A DNA stretch of 64,000 nt from Sanderia malayensis (lineage: Eukaryota > Cnidaria > Scyphozoa > Semaeostomeae > Pelagiidae): assembly GCA_013076295.1 (NCBI GenBank), contig RQOL01000828.1, forward strand, positions 3,162,001-3,226,000, in the 5' to 3' direction. The notes under the pieces are model-generated. The model saw only the letters and a list, made by a program, of their open reading frames with translations. It was not told the DNA's origin and did not search any database. Shown here one piece after another: positions 12,301 to 26,500 of this stretch. The translations under genes were made by a program, and so were the position numbers. The stretch's first letter is position 1; every line of letters starts with the position of its first letter.

Positions 12301-15238
12301 ATTTCACTATACTGCAAGGCTATGGTTCATCAAAGTCTTGGTAAGCCAACGCTTTATTACACCAGTGCATGTAGCATTAACATTAAGCATTTCCCGGTTT
12401 GAATTCTAGTCAAGTATTAACATTGGTATTCGCATGAACTGTTGTCATTTGTTGCAGTTGCGAATTATGGCAGCGCCATTCTGTCATGTGAGATTTGCTG
12501 ATTTCTGGCTGGCTGACCAGTTAAATAGCATGGTAATACCTTTACTGGATTTGCAGTACATGGTTTGTTTCTATGGTTACGATTGGCACAGAACAGATGG
12601 TATGTACAGTGGCTCCCACCTCTTGTCCCTTTTTTGTCTTTCATTTGTTATTTTGTTCCGCGCAATGCTAATGACAAACAGATGTTGATAGATTTCTATT
12701 TCCATATTTTTTGAAATTTTTATTTACCCTGGTTCGCTTAGACAATTGGGAGTGCACAAATCCTCAGAATATCGTCCGCCCATTGGTTGCAATTCTGCCT
12801 GCGTGGTGGCGTCTTGCCCAGTGCCTCCGCAGGTACAAAGATACGAGAGATGCTTGGCCTCATTTGGCAAACGCTGGAAAATATTCCACTTCGATTTTTG
12901 TTACAATTTTATCCACATTAACAGCTGTGCGCAAAGGTGAGTTCAATTCCACGCTGACCCACTCCTTACCGATTTAAAACATCTTTCATAGGAAGGATAT
13001 CTAACTCTACCTAATGTTTTCGTTTCAGCCAAATCTGGTGAGAGTCAATCTGGTGTGTTGTTTTATTTCTGGATCGCTTCTCTTGTTCTTAGTACGTTTT
13101 ATACATTATTTTGGGACATAAGAATGGATTGGGGCCTTGTAGACAAAAATGCCGGAGAAAACTTTCTCCTTAGAGAACAAATTGTCTACGACAGTAAGGT
13201 ATGTGCAATGCTTTACTTAAATTGTTTTTATTACTATTTCATGTCTTCTTTACCATTTTACTCCGTATCATCTATGGCATTAGCTTGTACCTCTTTTTTT
13301 ATTTTGTGACCTCTGCGGATGCTCCTTCGCTGTGTCACATTTCTTTACCCCGGCTAGAGGCATCTCTTGATGTAAGCAATAACGGAATTGTGACTATTTT
13401 CAAACGATTGACAGTTTAACGGCTGGGAATAGCTTCTGTTGTGGCCAATAAAAAAGAAATTTTGCGTCTTATCACCTCGTATTGCGGCTAATTTTCGAAA
13501 TGTTCTTAAGTGGGTTGTTATTTTCGAACTGGTCTATTAAAGATCACATCTTGCATTGAACGAGGTCATTTGTATCGAATGACAAAGGTAGAGACTCGCG
13601 GGCGAATTTATGCATGATTACTCACAATAATAAGCCTTTATGCATGATTACTCACAATGAGTATTATCCAATTAATAAGCAACAGAGGCGCCTTTGCTGA
13701 GAGTACAGCATGCAAATTTTTTTGTTTTGTCTTTGCTGGGCTGTGCATTCTGTTTTGTTTCTATTTTACATAGTGTATCCAGGGAGTTTTGGTAAAATGT
13801 GTGTAAATCTTGCGTGGTTTTATGATGTGCACAGTTCAGTTGTTTTGGGGTTGGGCTGAATGTTGTTTGGTTGAAATTTTCCGTGTGAAACACATTTGGT
13901 TTTTCCTCATTTTTTAATCCTTTGGAGCTGCAGAAATAATTGAGCACTTTATACCTCGAAGATGTATTTAGTAAGAATTCCTTCGATCAGGTAACTGGTG
14001 TAGTATATTTATTCTTCCTTTTACTTGTAATTATTGGAAGAACTTAAATTAGATGACAGGAAGTCTTTCTTTTGACTCATTGCATTATATTCTCCACCCT
14101 ACCCTCGCATTCACGAACTATTCCAACGTCCCATTTCCTACTTAGAAGCTGGTTTGCTTAATGACTTGAAAAACCAAGGAGCTCAATTATGTCCGGCCAT
14201 ATTTATGCGATATAACATGTTAATATATTTATTAGTAATTTGAATGATTTATTAATATATTGTTTGTATTGTTTCAGGTTTATTATTATGTGGCGTGTTT
14301 TACCGACCTATTGTTTCGATTTATGTGGACCTTGACAGTATCTGTTGGTGAAGCTGGATTCATCAACAATGAACTCTTCCTATTATTCATTGCAACGTGT
14401 GAAGTATTCAGGTATGTTGTGCCAAAGTCCCCCCGTGTCCCTTCTTTCCCCCTTCTTTCCCCATCTTGGCAACATTGGTAACATAGACCTGGTAACATTG
14501 CTTTTGTTTAGAGCTTCGAATTAAGTAAGATGATCAGCTGTGTCAACTCATCAGGAATTTCAACCTACTTATTTCCAAGTTTATCTTTAATGCTGGAAAA
14601 TGCTGCCTCTACCAGTGTCGGCTTTGCATAGGAAACCACAAAACTTTGACCGAACACAGATTTCTTATCCGTTGAGCCAGGCTTAGTAAAGCCTTGAAGT
14701 AATATTTACCACATGAAACAGAGTGAGGTCAGGATTAATTTGCTATAAGTAGTTTTCACAGATAAGACATTGCATTCAAATGAGGCTACATCAAACCTGT
14801 TGATAGAATGTATTAAGTTGACATAATCAAGAATTAATTATAATAAATCATGACGTTTGCAAAGCATTGCAAGCTACTAACGCATGCTGCAAAGGATTCT
14901 GGGAAGCCCATGCCATTCTTTATGCAGACTATTTGGGAGTTGAGGAATTTTCGATAATAATTCTTCAACATTATCCATTATTGCTATGATTATTTTCTAG
15001 ACGATTTGTTTGGAACTTTTTTCGATTGGAGAACGAGCATTTGAATAATTGTGGCCATTTCCGTGCTGTGAGGGACATCTCAGTAAAACCAGTCAAATCA
15101 GAAGTGAAAGATGAATTAACCATCGAACAATTGATGGACCATGAACATGGACCCTTACCAAAAAGGAGGATTGTGAACCTCCTATTGGACAGCAAAGAGA
15201 GGCCACAACAAGATGATGGTGATAAGTTAAATGCTTAA
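9330..15238 (+). CDS. XPR1: XPR1-type SPX/EXS phosphate exporter
   Basis: XPR1 is a plasma-membrane inorganic phosphate exporter gated by inositol pyrophosphates bound to its SPX domain. The start [19 protein letters not shown] is the typical SPX N-terminus. The SPX domain continues through [19 protein letters not shown] to [10 protein letters not shown] (exon near 10504-10551), whose lysines form the ligand site. Membrane segments follow with strong family motifs: [51 protein letters not shown], the EXS-domain exon with [31 protein letters not shown], and LEVFRRF-type [19 protein letters not shown] cytoplasmic acidic tail ends at 15236-15238. Two introns near the end are large (about 13200-14275 and 14413-15000), and a SINE lies in the intron between 11053 and 11612. 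In mammals this protein also serves as a retrovirus receptor; nothing viral is seen here. Confidence 0.95.
11197..11510 (+). mobile_element. tRNA-derived SINE, copy 1 (in XPR1 intron)
   Basis: The head resembles a tRNA gene with an A box (TGGTCGAATGG, 11202-11212) and a B box (GGTTCGAATCC, 11245-11255). The body contains an 18-base stem with one mismatch around GGATCTAC at 11308-11351, followed by CGGCAGAAACGCCGA. It shares the same order of blocks with the copy at about 54149. It ends in an AT-rich tail near 11510. The exact ends are approximate because no target duplication was found. Confidence 0.75.
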
Positions 15239-15470
15239 TCTCTATTTTCTTCCATATTTTTAGCATTTATTGATATTTATTGATTTGTTTCCTATTACAT
15301 TTATCGCGCAATATTTTCATATTCATGGATGATAATTAAACATTTTTCTCAATTCCAATTTGTGCCTTAATTTGCTCTTAGTTATTCTTGTTCAATTTTT
15401 AATATTTTCGATTTTAAAGCTATATAGTTTATGATGAAGTTGTTCTTGAAACTATTTCTAAATCGTTTGG

Positions 15471-15476
15471 AATAAA
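15471..15476 (+). terminator. Polyadenylation signal AATAAA (XPR1)
   Basis: A canonical hexamer lies 233 bases after the XPR1 stop codon, on the coding strand. Confidence 0.6.
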
Positions 15477-16620
15477 ACTGGAAAATCACGAATCTATGTG
15501 GTACTTTTTGAGAACAAACTATCTCTAATCAAAGAAATAACTGTGTCCCATGGACAATTCTGTATTTTTATTCACTTCCAGTTTACTTGCGCGCAATTAT
15601 TTGTTTTGCAGCTTTTTGTAAAGGCAAGAGTTCTTCAGAAGTCATTTCCAACGATAGGTAAGCATTTGCACTTGATGCGAAAATTAATAAATAAACTAAA
15701 TCGATATTGGCAATCAATTTGATTAACATTTATTTTTTGTTGCGAATTCTGGTCGGCTGGCCTTTTGGAATCATAACTGAACGAGAATTTAATCAGAGAG
15801 GTACGTACTACATGTTATTGTAACTATCAATTTTACTATGCTTTCCTCGCACTAGTGTCATTTGGCTCGGTCTGTAAGAAGTATCCATGCCTCAAGATTT
15901 GAGTTGTATACATCAAAAGAAAGAAAAGAGTGTATAGCCTCGTTTTACTACCAACAGGCAACAGAATGAGGCTTGGGAATAGTTTTGTATTTCCACCAGA
16001 CGACATGAAATGCAAATATTGATCATCAGACTGGTCTAATTCCATTAAGACAGTTTGACCCGTAAAAGGACCTCCAGATCGTTTTCTCCTTGCTTTGAAA
16101 TGCTCACAGTCAAAATTAGATTAATAATGTTGAAATGTTTCTCATATTACGTTATTTTGTTTTTAGGGGCATGAAACTTACTACAATACTATTATGAACA
16201 CTTGTACCAAGCTGAACCACCAATGCATTGTAAACCCCATGGAAATCAATCGCAAATAGGTGAACGAGCTTACATGTTTCCTGTTTGTCAATAAATATGG
16301 ACATTTTGCTAGCATTAGGGACTTCCTGGATAGCATTCAAGTGTTTGTACATTTATAGCCTCTTGTCTAGCATCGGCACAAATTTCTACCCTTTCAGTTG
16401 ATTAATATATTGATCAATCCCTTTTACCTTGTACCCCATGTTTCTAAACCCGAATTTTGGAACATTATTCGTGAAACAATGCTAGATGCATCTTCTCTGC
16501 CACAGTTTCAATTCTAATTTCTCACGGGTTTTAAGATAGCGTTCAAAGTAAATCCTAGACAAATTATCAACACTCTGGATATTGTTGCATATAGTTTAGA
16601 GAGCTAATTTTCCCCGCATA

Positions 16621-16711
16621 GAAAATAGCGCACAAGGCACTTGAGTCTCAACGTGACAATTCACTCTTGAAAAAGCAGCTAGGTGTGTCTGCTAAAGGGT
16701 CTGGTAACTAG
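16621..16711 (+). CDS. Possible terminal exon of a small unrecognised gene
   Basis: After a CGCATAG acceptor, an open frame reads KIAHKALESQRDNSLLKK and continues to a TAG at 16709-16711; AATAAA follows at 16844-16849. The residue composition (charged, helical, coiled-coil-like) looks like protein. Upstream candidate exons on the same strand are 15612-15656 (LFVKARVLQKSFPTI, followed by a GTAAGC donor) and one ending near 15799 (GWPFGIITEREFNQR, followed by GTACGT). I could not find a start codon or join these in phase, and I recognise no family. This could be chance. Confidence 0.3.
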
Positions 16712-17590
16712 TCGTACTCATCAGTGACGCAGGGCATTTTTCGAACATCATTTGTTGATTTTGACACGGCGTTGTTGATTTTCGGCTCAATTGCATCGTG
16801 TCCGAAGTGATAATTGCCAATAAGAATGACAGGAAAGGTTCCTAATAAAATTTGGCCACAAGGGCACTAAACATCTGTCGAAAATACAAGCATAGAATGG
16901 ACGAGATGGGACGTTTTTGTGCCACGATCGAATAGTTCAGTGTTCATTAATAAATGTCCCTTTATCTATCATCTTTCTATTTGTTGTTTAGATTAACTAA
17001 AAGTGGTAACAAATGTTGATGGTGCGGATGATCAGCCTAAACGAGGCCGAGCGAGATTACAGATTAAAATTTAAGTGATTTGATTGGTAGAGCACTCGAT
17101 AAAATAGAAACATGATAATTGTGATTGCTTTGATTGTGATTCTAGTGATCATCATCATAATCATAGCGTACATTATTTCCAATGGTGTTATTGTTTGTAT
17201 TGACGCTGTCTGTTGGTTGTTGTTTGTCATTGTTCAGATTGGTGCCCTTGTGAATTGTCAAGTTTAGAATACTTGTCAACGCATCATTCATCAAATTTGG
17301 CCGGAAGACAAAGCAAGTCTACCTGTGGTGATGTGACAAAGACCTCCGAACCGTCGCATGAAAGTGAGAATGACAAGACCCATGGAGATGACCGCGTGAA
17401 AGGAATTCGACAACCTGATTTGTCCACCCTTAAAACACGACATTGTTTTAAACCCAGTGTCATTTGAAAAACCAAAGTTATGTCCCAGAGCATAACACAC
17501 TGTTCATCATAACACAGAAACACATCCGAAAGTTGTAAATCTTGACTACATTTGATCAATACACAAAGAAAACCAATAAATTCAAATGAG

Positions 17591-20500
17591 ATGTATGTCG
17601 TGTGGTTCCTTCTCATCATATTTAACCTTTCTCTTGGTAAGTTATCTGTTTATATCTGTTTTGTTATTTTTATGTCATCTTCCTGGGGTGCTAGAAGATT
17701 AGAATAACAGTAATTTACAACCCGTGATAGAGACAGGCAGCTTAGCTTTCACATTGAGCTACTCGTGAGCACGATATTTTTCATAAAACACGAAGTATAT
17801 AAAGCTCAAGACATTCAGTTTCATTTTTCAATATTTCCTCTTGATGCAACTATGATGCAACCAGAGGAACAACAATCCTTGACTTCAAGTTTTCAGCAGT
17901 TAAGGTTTTTTCGGGAGCCAAAAAGAGAGCAATTTTACTCGAGCACATATATTCAAATGCCGAATTGCAAAATGTTACAAACATGGCCTTTTCTGAGCCG
18001 AACTCAAGAATCCAACGGACTTGTCAAAAGCGCTTTCGACTTTAAGGCTTTACATTTTCATCACCATCTTGAAATTCTGGCCCTAATCTCAAAACGGTTT
18101 TCAGTTTCTCCGACCAAAACATCACACTTGAGATTAATATACCTACAATGCATATCATTGCTTCGTTTATTTCCCTTGAACACTATAAGTACTCAGAAGT
18201 ACTTGTGAAGCGGAAAAATACATTTATAAACAATATCAGTGTTCTGTTTCCTCGGACCTTCGCGTATCATTCAAGTTTTAGGCTGTAAAACCTTGAAGAA
18301 GTTCTTTATTCCTTACACGAATACCTTTTTATGATCTACAACATCTTTAATTGCTGCTAAACGATTTTATATCATGATTGATTACATTTTGGCTTTGATG
18401 GATGAGATCGTGTCTTGTATTGTTATTCTGTCGGATCAGAGAAATACTTCTCGCTTGTTTATGTTGACATTGATGGATGATGAACTTAGCAATGCCACGG
18501 ACGAACATTGCCTGTTTTACTTGAATCTAACCTTAAAACATGCCAAAATACGCGGAGGTACATTGAATAATTTTTCAAAATTGCCTTCTTATATAATATA
18601 TATTATATTTTCAAATTGTTTGATGTTGATTTGATAGTGTTGCTTTAACGATTTCAAAGCATATTGTCCCGATATTTCCAGAGTTAATTTCAAGGCATGA
18701 GAAACGCCAACAACGATTGTTTATTACCTCTTTTAGACATGATTCATTTCCTAAAATTGGACCTAGCCTTGCCTTGTTTTTTTGTTTACTCAACGCTCAT
18801 ACGTTTAGAATTTACGCTCGATGTAAACAGCTTTACCAACAAATACAATGCGAATAGATGCGAAATAGACAGCACGCGTTCTTCGCCAGTATGGAAAGTA
18901 TGGCAGATTCACACTCGAGATTTTTTCTGTAAATTGTCATTGCACACTTGATAAATTGGGTGTGTCCGAAACATAAGGGCGTGGTCTTGGTAACTTAACA
19001 CCTCCTGAGGCCAGCGTTTCAGTAATTTGCCATGAGGGGAAGGGAAATCTGCACTATCGCGCGAAGCGCGAAAAATTTTTTACACCTGCGAGTGGAGTGG
19101 GCCTACTTTCAAGTGCAAGTTTCCATCCTAAATTTGCGAGTTACTGCGAACAAATACAAACTTGGCAACCTAGAATATGAGTATATAAAGTTCATATTGC
19201 ACACTTGAAGTACATATTTGTTGTATTGCACACTTGCACACTTGGGATTTTAGGCTGCACACCCGAGATCTCGGCGAAAACTGCCATACTTTCCATACCG
19301 GGTTCTTCGTAAACAAAATAAACAAAATAACCTAACCATGATACGATGAAGTAAATCATTGCGAGTGTCTACAGTATTAATGCCTACTTTGTCTCTAAAT
19401 GTCAGCTTGGTATAAAGAGGAATTGATACATGACACACCCTTTAATAACATGATGTACCAAGAGTTCTATTCACAGAATGCCACGCCAATAAGACATTGC
19501 TCTCTCCGTTTAGCATGCCTCCTGTGGATATAGATTAATCGGTATTTCCTGGTCCACGGGGTCTTGGCACCACTTGCACCAACCCATCCACCGTATTGGA
19601 AAGACATAACTTACCGGCATCCAAGAATTTTTGGCTTTCAACTTAGTCACTCATGTGTCAGTAGATTTCAAGGGTCTTAAAAGGATTTTTTCCTGCAATT
19701 GTAATGTTACACTCTGCTGTTTGTTTTGTTAAGTGACATTTTATCTCCAAACTCAGCTGTTTAAGTGTAGCACGAGAGTTTTTAGCCCTGGCTCTATTCA
19801 TTGTTAACTAAATATATCTCTTTATTTAATCTTGTAACGTCATTTAACCTTTTTTTACACAACTCTGATATTTGGCAAAACGATAAAGTTTATGCCTTCA
19901 GCGTGTAGTTCCAGGCTGGAAAATATCAGCGCATGATGATGATTTACTTTCATTTTTTTTAGTAATCTCGGCAAGTCAAGTAATAGAATATGGAATTGGG
20001 TTTCTTGCCCCAACGAATACCACGGACAAAACACTTTCATTTCTTGGCAATGAATTGGTGAGTTGCCAATTTTAACTAACTGTCTCATAAACAAGCGTCT
20101 CTGTATTTTTCTCGTCTTGGTGACAACACTCGTATTAATTAGATGTCTGCATTTGCGTATGTGCGCCAATTAGAATTCTTGTTATTAATTTCCTTTGCAT
20201 TGGTCTACAGCATTGCTTACGCGGCATTCTAATGCCTTTTGTGCTGTCCGCTTTTTAGGCATCTGTGTACAAACTTGCAGTTGAAGACGTAAATGCAAAG
20301 GCTGTTTCGATGAAAAGTCCAGTTAGACTGTCAACGAATTTTCAAGGTTTGTTTTTGAGATTCAAATGAACATGTGGATCATAATTGCTAATAATTTTGG
20401 CATTGAGTGTGCATTGAGCAAGCTAAGAAAGGAACGCAAAACAAACACAAATTTGTAGAGCTGGTCCAAAAATGAACTGGTTTGTTTCTCCAACTTTAAG

Positions 20501-23500
20501 GAAGAGTCATTTAGAGTAGCCAATTGTGAATCGCAAACCTCGAGTGGTATTCCCCTGAAATATTTACGTGACGTGTTAATAAACAGTATGGATTGATCAA
20601 GTTCCAGGAGGTTTGTGCTGCTTAATTTCTATGCAATGTTTTCCATTTATAGATCTTATGAAAAATGAGAATTTCACAGCATGCAAGGCTGCTACAAATG
20701 CGTTTCTTAGCAACACGAATGTTGTTGGTGTTGTCGGTGGATTTTCGTCACAGTGTTCAATGCAAATGCAAAAGGAAATTATCAAATCAGGTACGTACAA
20801 TTGTGAAGCAGTTTGATGCAAGTGAGAGATGCATGTTTTAGAGACAGATGCTTTTTACAACTGGCTTGTACCTTCGTATTTTTTTCTGCAGACTCAAATT
20901 TGACGCAGATCTCATATGCATCGACATCAAGTGAATTGTCTGATAAATCCGAATACCCAACGCTTTTCAGAACATCCAGCAATGACGAATGCCAGGCGCA
21001 GGCCATCGCCGACCTGATCAAAAATTTCAGGTGGAAGAGGGTGAGTAAACGTCTGCTAAACTTTAACAAACGCCTATTTTCACAACAGATGGTGCCATTG
21101 AAGTTAGAAGCTCAAACATTAGTGGTAAACCTCGCTAAATTATTTAAGAATCTGCGATGTGAATTGGGCCAAATGATTGTTGAATAATGTTTTGCTATTT
21201 TGTTTAAGATTGGCATTGTTGGTGCTGAGGATGTGCACAGCAAAGAATTAACGAACGAGGTTATTAAAAGAATTCGTGAATATGGAATCACGGCAGCGGA
21301 GAGTGTCTTGATAAAACAAAACGATGCAGAAGATATGATTGATGCCAGACTTCAAAAGGTAATTTCAATGATTTTACATTGAGCAAATAGGTGAGCTACA
21401 GTTAAGCTCCTTTTGGTTTTAGTTGAACATCTTACGTAGATATCACGTCCATTACATCAGCGAATTGATTCTCTTCTTATTCTTATGAAGCTTAAGAATG
21501 CTGGTACAAGAATCAACCTCCTATTGGCTGCTGGTGATGACGTCATGAAGATTATAAAGCGAGCAAAAGCAAAGGTGAACCCCCTTTATCATATTCATTG
21601 TTCTCTGATTTATCAGCACCGCGTTTCTCTTATTACACTTGAATGAATTACTATATACCACTTTGTAAATGGCATCACGTATGTCAGTTAAGTGTGGTAT
21701 GGTATTGTATAAAGCTTTGCTCTACGTAACTTAATGTATGGATGTGGTTGTTTTAGAAAATGATAGGAGAAGGCTGGGTTTGGATTGGAGGAGATGGAGT
21801 AGCATCCACGTGGTTTCAAGCAGACGGTGAAGTCAGCAAATCAGCCAATGGGATCGTTGCTGTTTCACCAAGAAGTAAGGCGCACATGTCTTGTGATATA
21901 TCACTGCTATTCAGTGTTATATCATCATATATTATCATACATTAGCCATGCATGTAATGCTTAATTACCTCTTGAATTCCAGTTCCGGAAGGGGCGAATT
22001 TACTCATGCTGATTATGAGTTGGTTTACAAAAACAACCAATGATTATCCAGGTCGTCTTTGGAAATTAAGTGTAAGTTACTACCTCCGACCTTTTGTTAG
22101 CTTCTCTTGATTCTTTCACAAGCTCTGTATATTTGAATGACACTGTATTTTCTAACCTAAGAAACCTGGCATTGGACCATATGATGGACAGGTGTATGAT
22201 GCAGTTTTTGTGTATTTCCATGCATTGCATGCTCTTGTGACTAAAGGCATCATTTCCAAGGTATGCCCTTTTATTATCATTATAATTTCAGATTTTTTAC
22301 TCTTTTGACGTTGTCCTTGTTTGTGCAAGCTAAAAGATTCATGCGCCTTTAGAGAATGGTTTTTGTCAAGTGTTAAATTCTGAAACAGTTTCCTTGATTT
22401 TCCGCAGACTTCGTCAATATCCTTCGTGAGAGAAAAGCTTTTTGAACAGCTGAAATTATTTAAGGATTGGTCAAGTGGTATTAATAGTATATCCGGTAAG
22501 ATTCTCGAGTGTTTAATTACCACATAATCCTATATTAAATTTATATTAAAGCTCTTCTTTTTGCTTCGAAAATTTCTTATAATTTATTGACTTGTATTTG
22601 GTCTATTTTGCAGGTGGAAAAGTTTACTTTGATATCGATGGTAACACTTTTGATGTCGTTGGATCTTTTGATATTGTCAATTACTATGTGAGTATTTCAT
22701 GCATCGTTTCTTCTTTAGCCATCTTTGTAGATATTGACCAAGGGCAGATTCAACCGTTACGTTGTTTGAGGTTGTGTTTTGACTGTTTGATTTTTCTTGG
22801 TGAAGGATGGACTAATGACAAGTGTCGGAACGTGGAATGAGACATCAACGGGATTGAACTTACCCGGTGGTAAGATAACATGGCCAGGGAAGACAAAGAA
22901 GACGCCAACAGATAGAGGGACACCTGGAAAACCATTATTCAAAGTTGGATTCATTGCACCCCTGCATCCAAGTCTTGGTGAGCTGAGCACATATGGGAAG
23001 GAGCTAGTTTCTGCAGCAAAGGTTTCTGTTGATATAATAAATAAAGATCGAAATCAGAATGTTGAATTGGAGCTTATGGTGATGGACGAAGGAGTTGATG
23101 GTGACAGAACTTGTAAACTGGCTGCTGAAAGGTTTTTGAGATACAATGTTGTTGCAGTTGTTGGAGGGTATAGATCATCGTGCTCGATTGCTGTTTCAAA
23201 AGCATTAGGTATGATCATCATAATCATAATTATTCATATGCACTCATACTGATGTAGTGATGAATATGGGCTTTACTTAGTGGTCTCAAGATTAATGTGA
23301 ATGTCTTTAAGTAATGGGCAGTTAATTGTTATCATGTGGTGTATTTTTCATTCCAGCGTCCAGTAAAACGCCAGTAATATCATATGCATCTGGTGCAACG
23401 GAATTATCAAACAAGAAACTTCATCCGTTCTTTTTTCGAATTGTTCCATCTGTCTCGTATGAAGCAAAAGCCCTTGCAAAGCTTATTACCAAATATGGAT

Positions 23501-26500
23501 TTAAAGGGGTACGTTGTTCTATGCAGATTAACCGGATGTTTGTTCGACTCTGAGTAGTTTCACCTTGTTGTTTATGTTTCTAATTCTTATGTCTCTTGTG
23601 CTATGCTCCAGGTTGGTACCTTGAGTTCCGGAGAACTTGCAGCCTTAGAGACAGCAACGATTTTTGAGAAGTTGATGGCGAATAACAGCATTCCAGTTCG
23701 AGTTTCAGAGAGATTTCCATTTGACTCGAACGCTGAAATTCTTCGACCAATTATTCACAAGGTAAGAAAGAAGGCGTTTTTCGTCTGCTGATAATTTTGA
23801 AATACAGTACAGTTGACATTCGCCATCTAGAACCTCCAAATGGAACTATGATTTGTTAGAGATGGCGAATGTTCGAAATAACGGAGGTCTCAACTTACTG
23901 CGTACCAAAACGAAGGGAAATGAAAAATCGTTTAAGAAAGCGAATGCTCGAGATAGCGGATACTAAATGTATAGTCTTAGGTTGTTCAGAGAGATTGAAT
24001 TGTTAGATTCTAACAATTCAATAATCTAACAAGGATTGTTAGATTATTAGGTAGTTAGAATTTAGCTTGGATTACTGAACGGTCATTAATCTTTTGTGCC
24101 AATCTTGTCGCTTTTCACAGACCAGTAAGAGTGGTTCACATGTCAATCTTGTGTCATCTCTGGGCCATGAGTCAGCAGCCATTATGCAACAATTGAAGGA
24201 AGCGAAGATCGCAGGAAAGGGATGGGTGTGGCTTGGCAACAGTGGCATGACGTCAGAACTTTTGATTAACAACAATGAATTAGCGAAATCGATGGAAGGT
24301 TTTCTTGGTGTTGGTCCATCTGCAGGCGAAGGAAGTATATATTTGAATTTCTTGTCTTCATGGCTGGAGAATGACCCTTTGAAATGTCCTGGAATTGTAC
24401 ATAGCCTTGTGGTAAGTTCATGGTTATTTTGAGCCCGAATATTCTTCACTTTGTGACTTCACTGCAGCATGAAATGGATTGTCTGTCTCGTTTTCAGAAT
24501 CCAACCTCGTCGCCTTACACAGCTCAAGTTTATGATGCAGTAAACGGGGTAGCAATATCATTATCTGATCTGATTACAACGAAAGTCATAGCACAGCAGT
24601 CCAGCCAGACTTTCATCAAGGAGAAATTGTATGATAGACTAAGAAGATTCTCTGACTTAGCAAAAGGCTACCCAAGTGCTAGCGGTGTAAAATCAGTGTA
24701 TTTTGATGCAAATCAAGATGGACCACCAAGCCTGGATGTCCTCAATTTTATGGTACGACCTTCTATTAACTGAATTAATAAACGTATTGCTTTCACTCTC
24801 AACTATTCATTGTAAACTATTCACTGATAAGCTACACCTAAGAGTATACGTACATTTACTTAAACCCCTAGCAGATATGAATGACTGTAACTATAATCTT
24901 GTATCATTCCTATCGTAGGATTCTAAATGGAAGGTCATTGGTGGCTACAAAGGCGTATCTGATAAACTATCCTTCACCCAAGACCCCATCTTCCCCGGGG
25001 GAACGACAGCCCCTGTTGTTGGCGCTGGTAAAATCATGTACAATGTTGCTGCCTTCTTTCCAAGACATCCTAAACTTGGACCTCTAGCTGAACTTGGCAG
25101 ACACTGGGTACGTTGGCTTTGTTTCCTTTTATACCGCATGTAATACCGCTAATCGATTTAAGAGGACCGAACGCTTTATCCTGAAACTCTTTTGCTTTTC
25201 TAGGCGAATGCGTTAAGAGCGACTGTTGATTGGATAAATAAGAACCAATCAATAGCCATTGGCTTCAAGTTATTAGCACTGGATAGTGGATTTGATGGAG
25301 CTAGTTGTGGTGCAACAGCTCAGGTATTGTTATTGTTAACTCATTTTCGACTTTTCTTTTTTTTCTTTGCCCCCCTTCTCTGTCCCCCTCTTCTTATATT
25401 GACGTTCCCTTCTCTCTCTCTTTGTTTCTTCTCTCTAATAACACCTGCTGAATCTAAGTAACCCATTCTATTGCAGCCTGGCGAAACATGTCCCTCTTTC
25501 TCTCTCCCCCTTTCTGATGAGATATGCAATCTCTAGACATCACCATCTTTATAAATAGATCCTCTTTATAGCTACAAGTTTGTGTTTTGTTTCAACAGAA
25601 TCTACCTGATGATGTTGATTTGGTGATCGGTGAATTTCGTTCATCTTGTACGTCATCTATATACAGACAAATGCAAAAACGTCACATCCCAATCATATCG
25701 TACGGTTCAACAGCATCTGTATTCTCAAACAAGATCATCTATCCGTACCTCTTCAGAACGTGCCCATCCAACCACCATCAGTCCAAAGCATTAGCTGAAG
25801 TTGTTGAGAAATTGAAATGGGATAAGCTTGGCATTATATCGACAAATGATGTCTATGGCTCTGAGTTGTCGAAGGCATTGAAAGATGAACTTGATGCTGA
25901 CAACGTGGAGATCACTGCAAAAGAAGAATTCACTCCTTCGAGAGCTGAAAGAATCACGAAGCAACTGCTTAAGGTAAGTTAAATGTAATTTGCTGTAAGT
26001 ATGCAGCATGTATTGCTTTGTGATATGATGATGATGATGATGATAATGGTGGCATTTTTGTTTCAGTTGAAGAGGTCTGGCACTGGTGTTAATCTTGTAA
26101 TTTCACAGCCTTCTGACGTACTGAAAGTGTACCAAGAAGCATTCGAGCAGGCATGTCTATTATTTTATATCAACTATTTTCTCCAATATCAGTTTTCATT
26201 GGCGATTTCGATTTTTAGAATTTTGTGGAAACGTGACCCTTAAGCAGGGATTTGCTTTGTGTTTACCTCAGGTTCTAACAGTTGGAAATTGATTTATCGT
26301 AGGGTATGACAGGAAAGGGTTGGACGTGGCTTGGTTCGGATGGAGCAGTATCATTGACATTTAGTAAGTCGCAGCATTTGCAGCATGCAATGCAAGGAAT
26401 GGTTGGCTTTAGGCCCAAATCTGGTGAAGGGAGCATTTATTCTAAGATTCTATCAAAATGGAAGCAGCGTGACGAGAATGAACAGGTAACATACATTCAA

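Larger units (their letters stand above)
15239..17590. other. Intergenic region between XPR1 and the tandem-ANF receptor
   Basis: XPR1's 3' UTR occupies the first part, with AATAAA at 15471-15476. The remainder is mostly AT-rich noncoding DNA, with a possible small gene ending at 16711, listed separately. No clear repeats or RNA genes were seen. Confidence 0.5.

Noticed and set aside
12104..12307. Antisense ORF in XPR1
   Set aside because: Shadow of XPR1 coding exons and intron.
17284..17619. 111-codon minus-strand ORF
   Set aside because: No splice context or recognisable motif; it overlaps the signal-peptide exon of the ANF receptor on the other strand.
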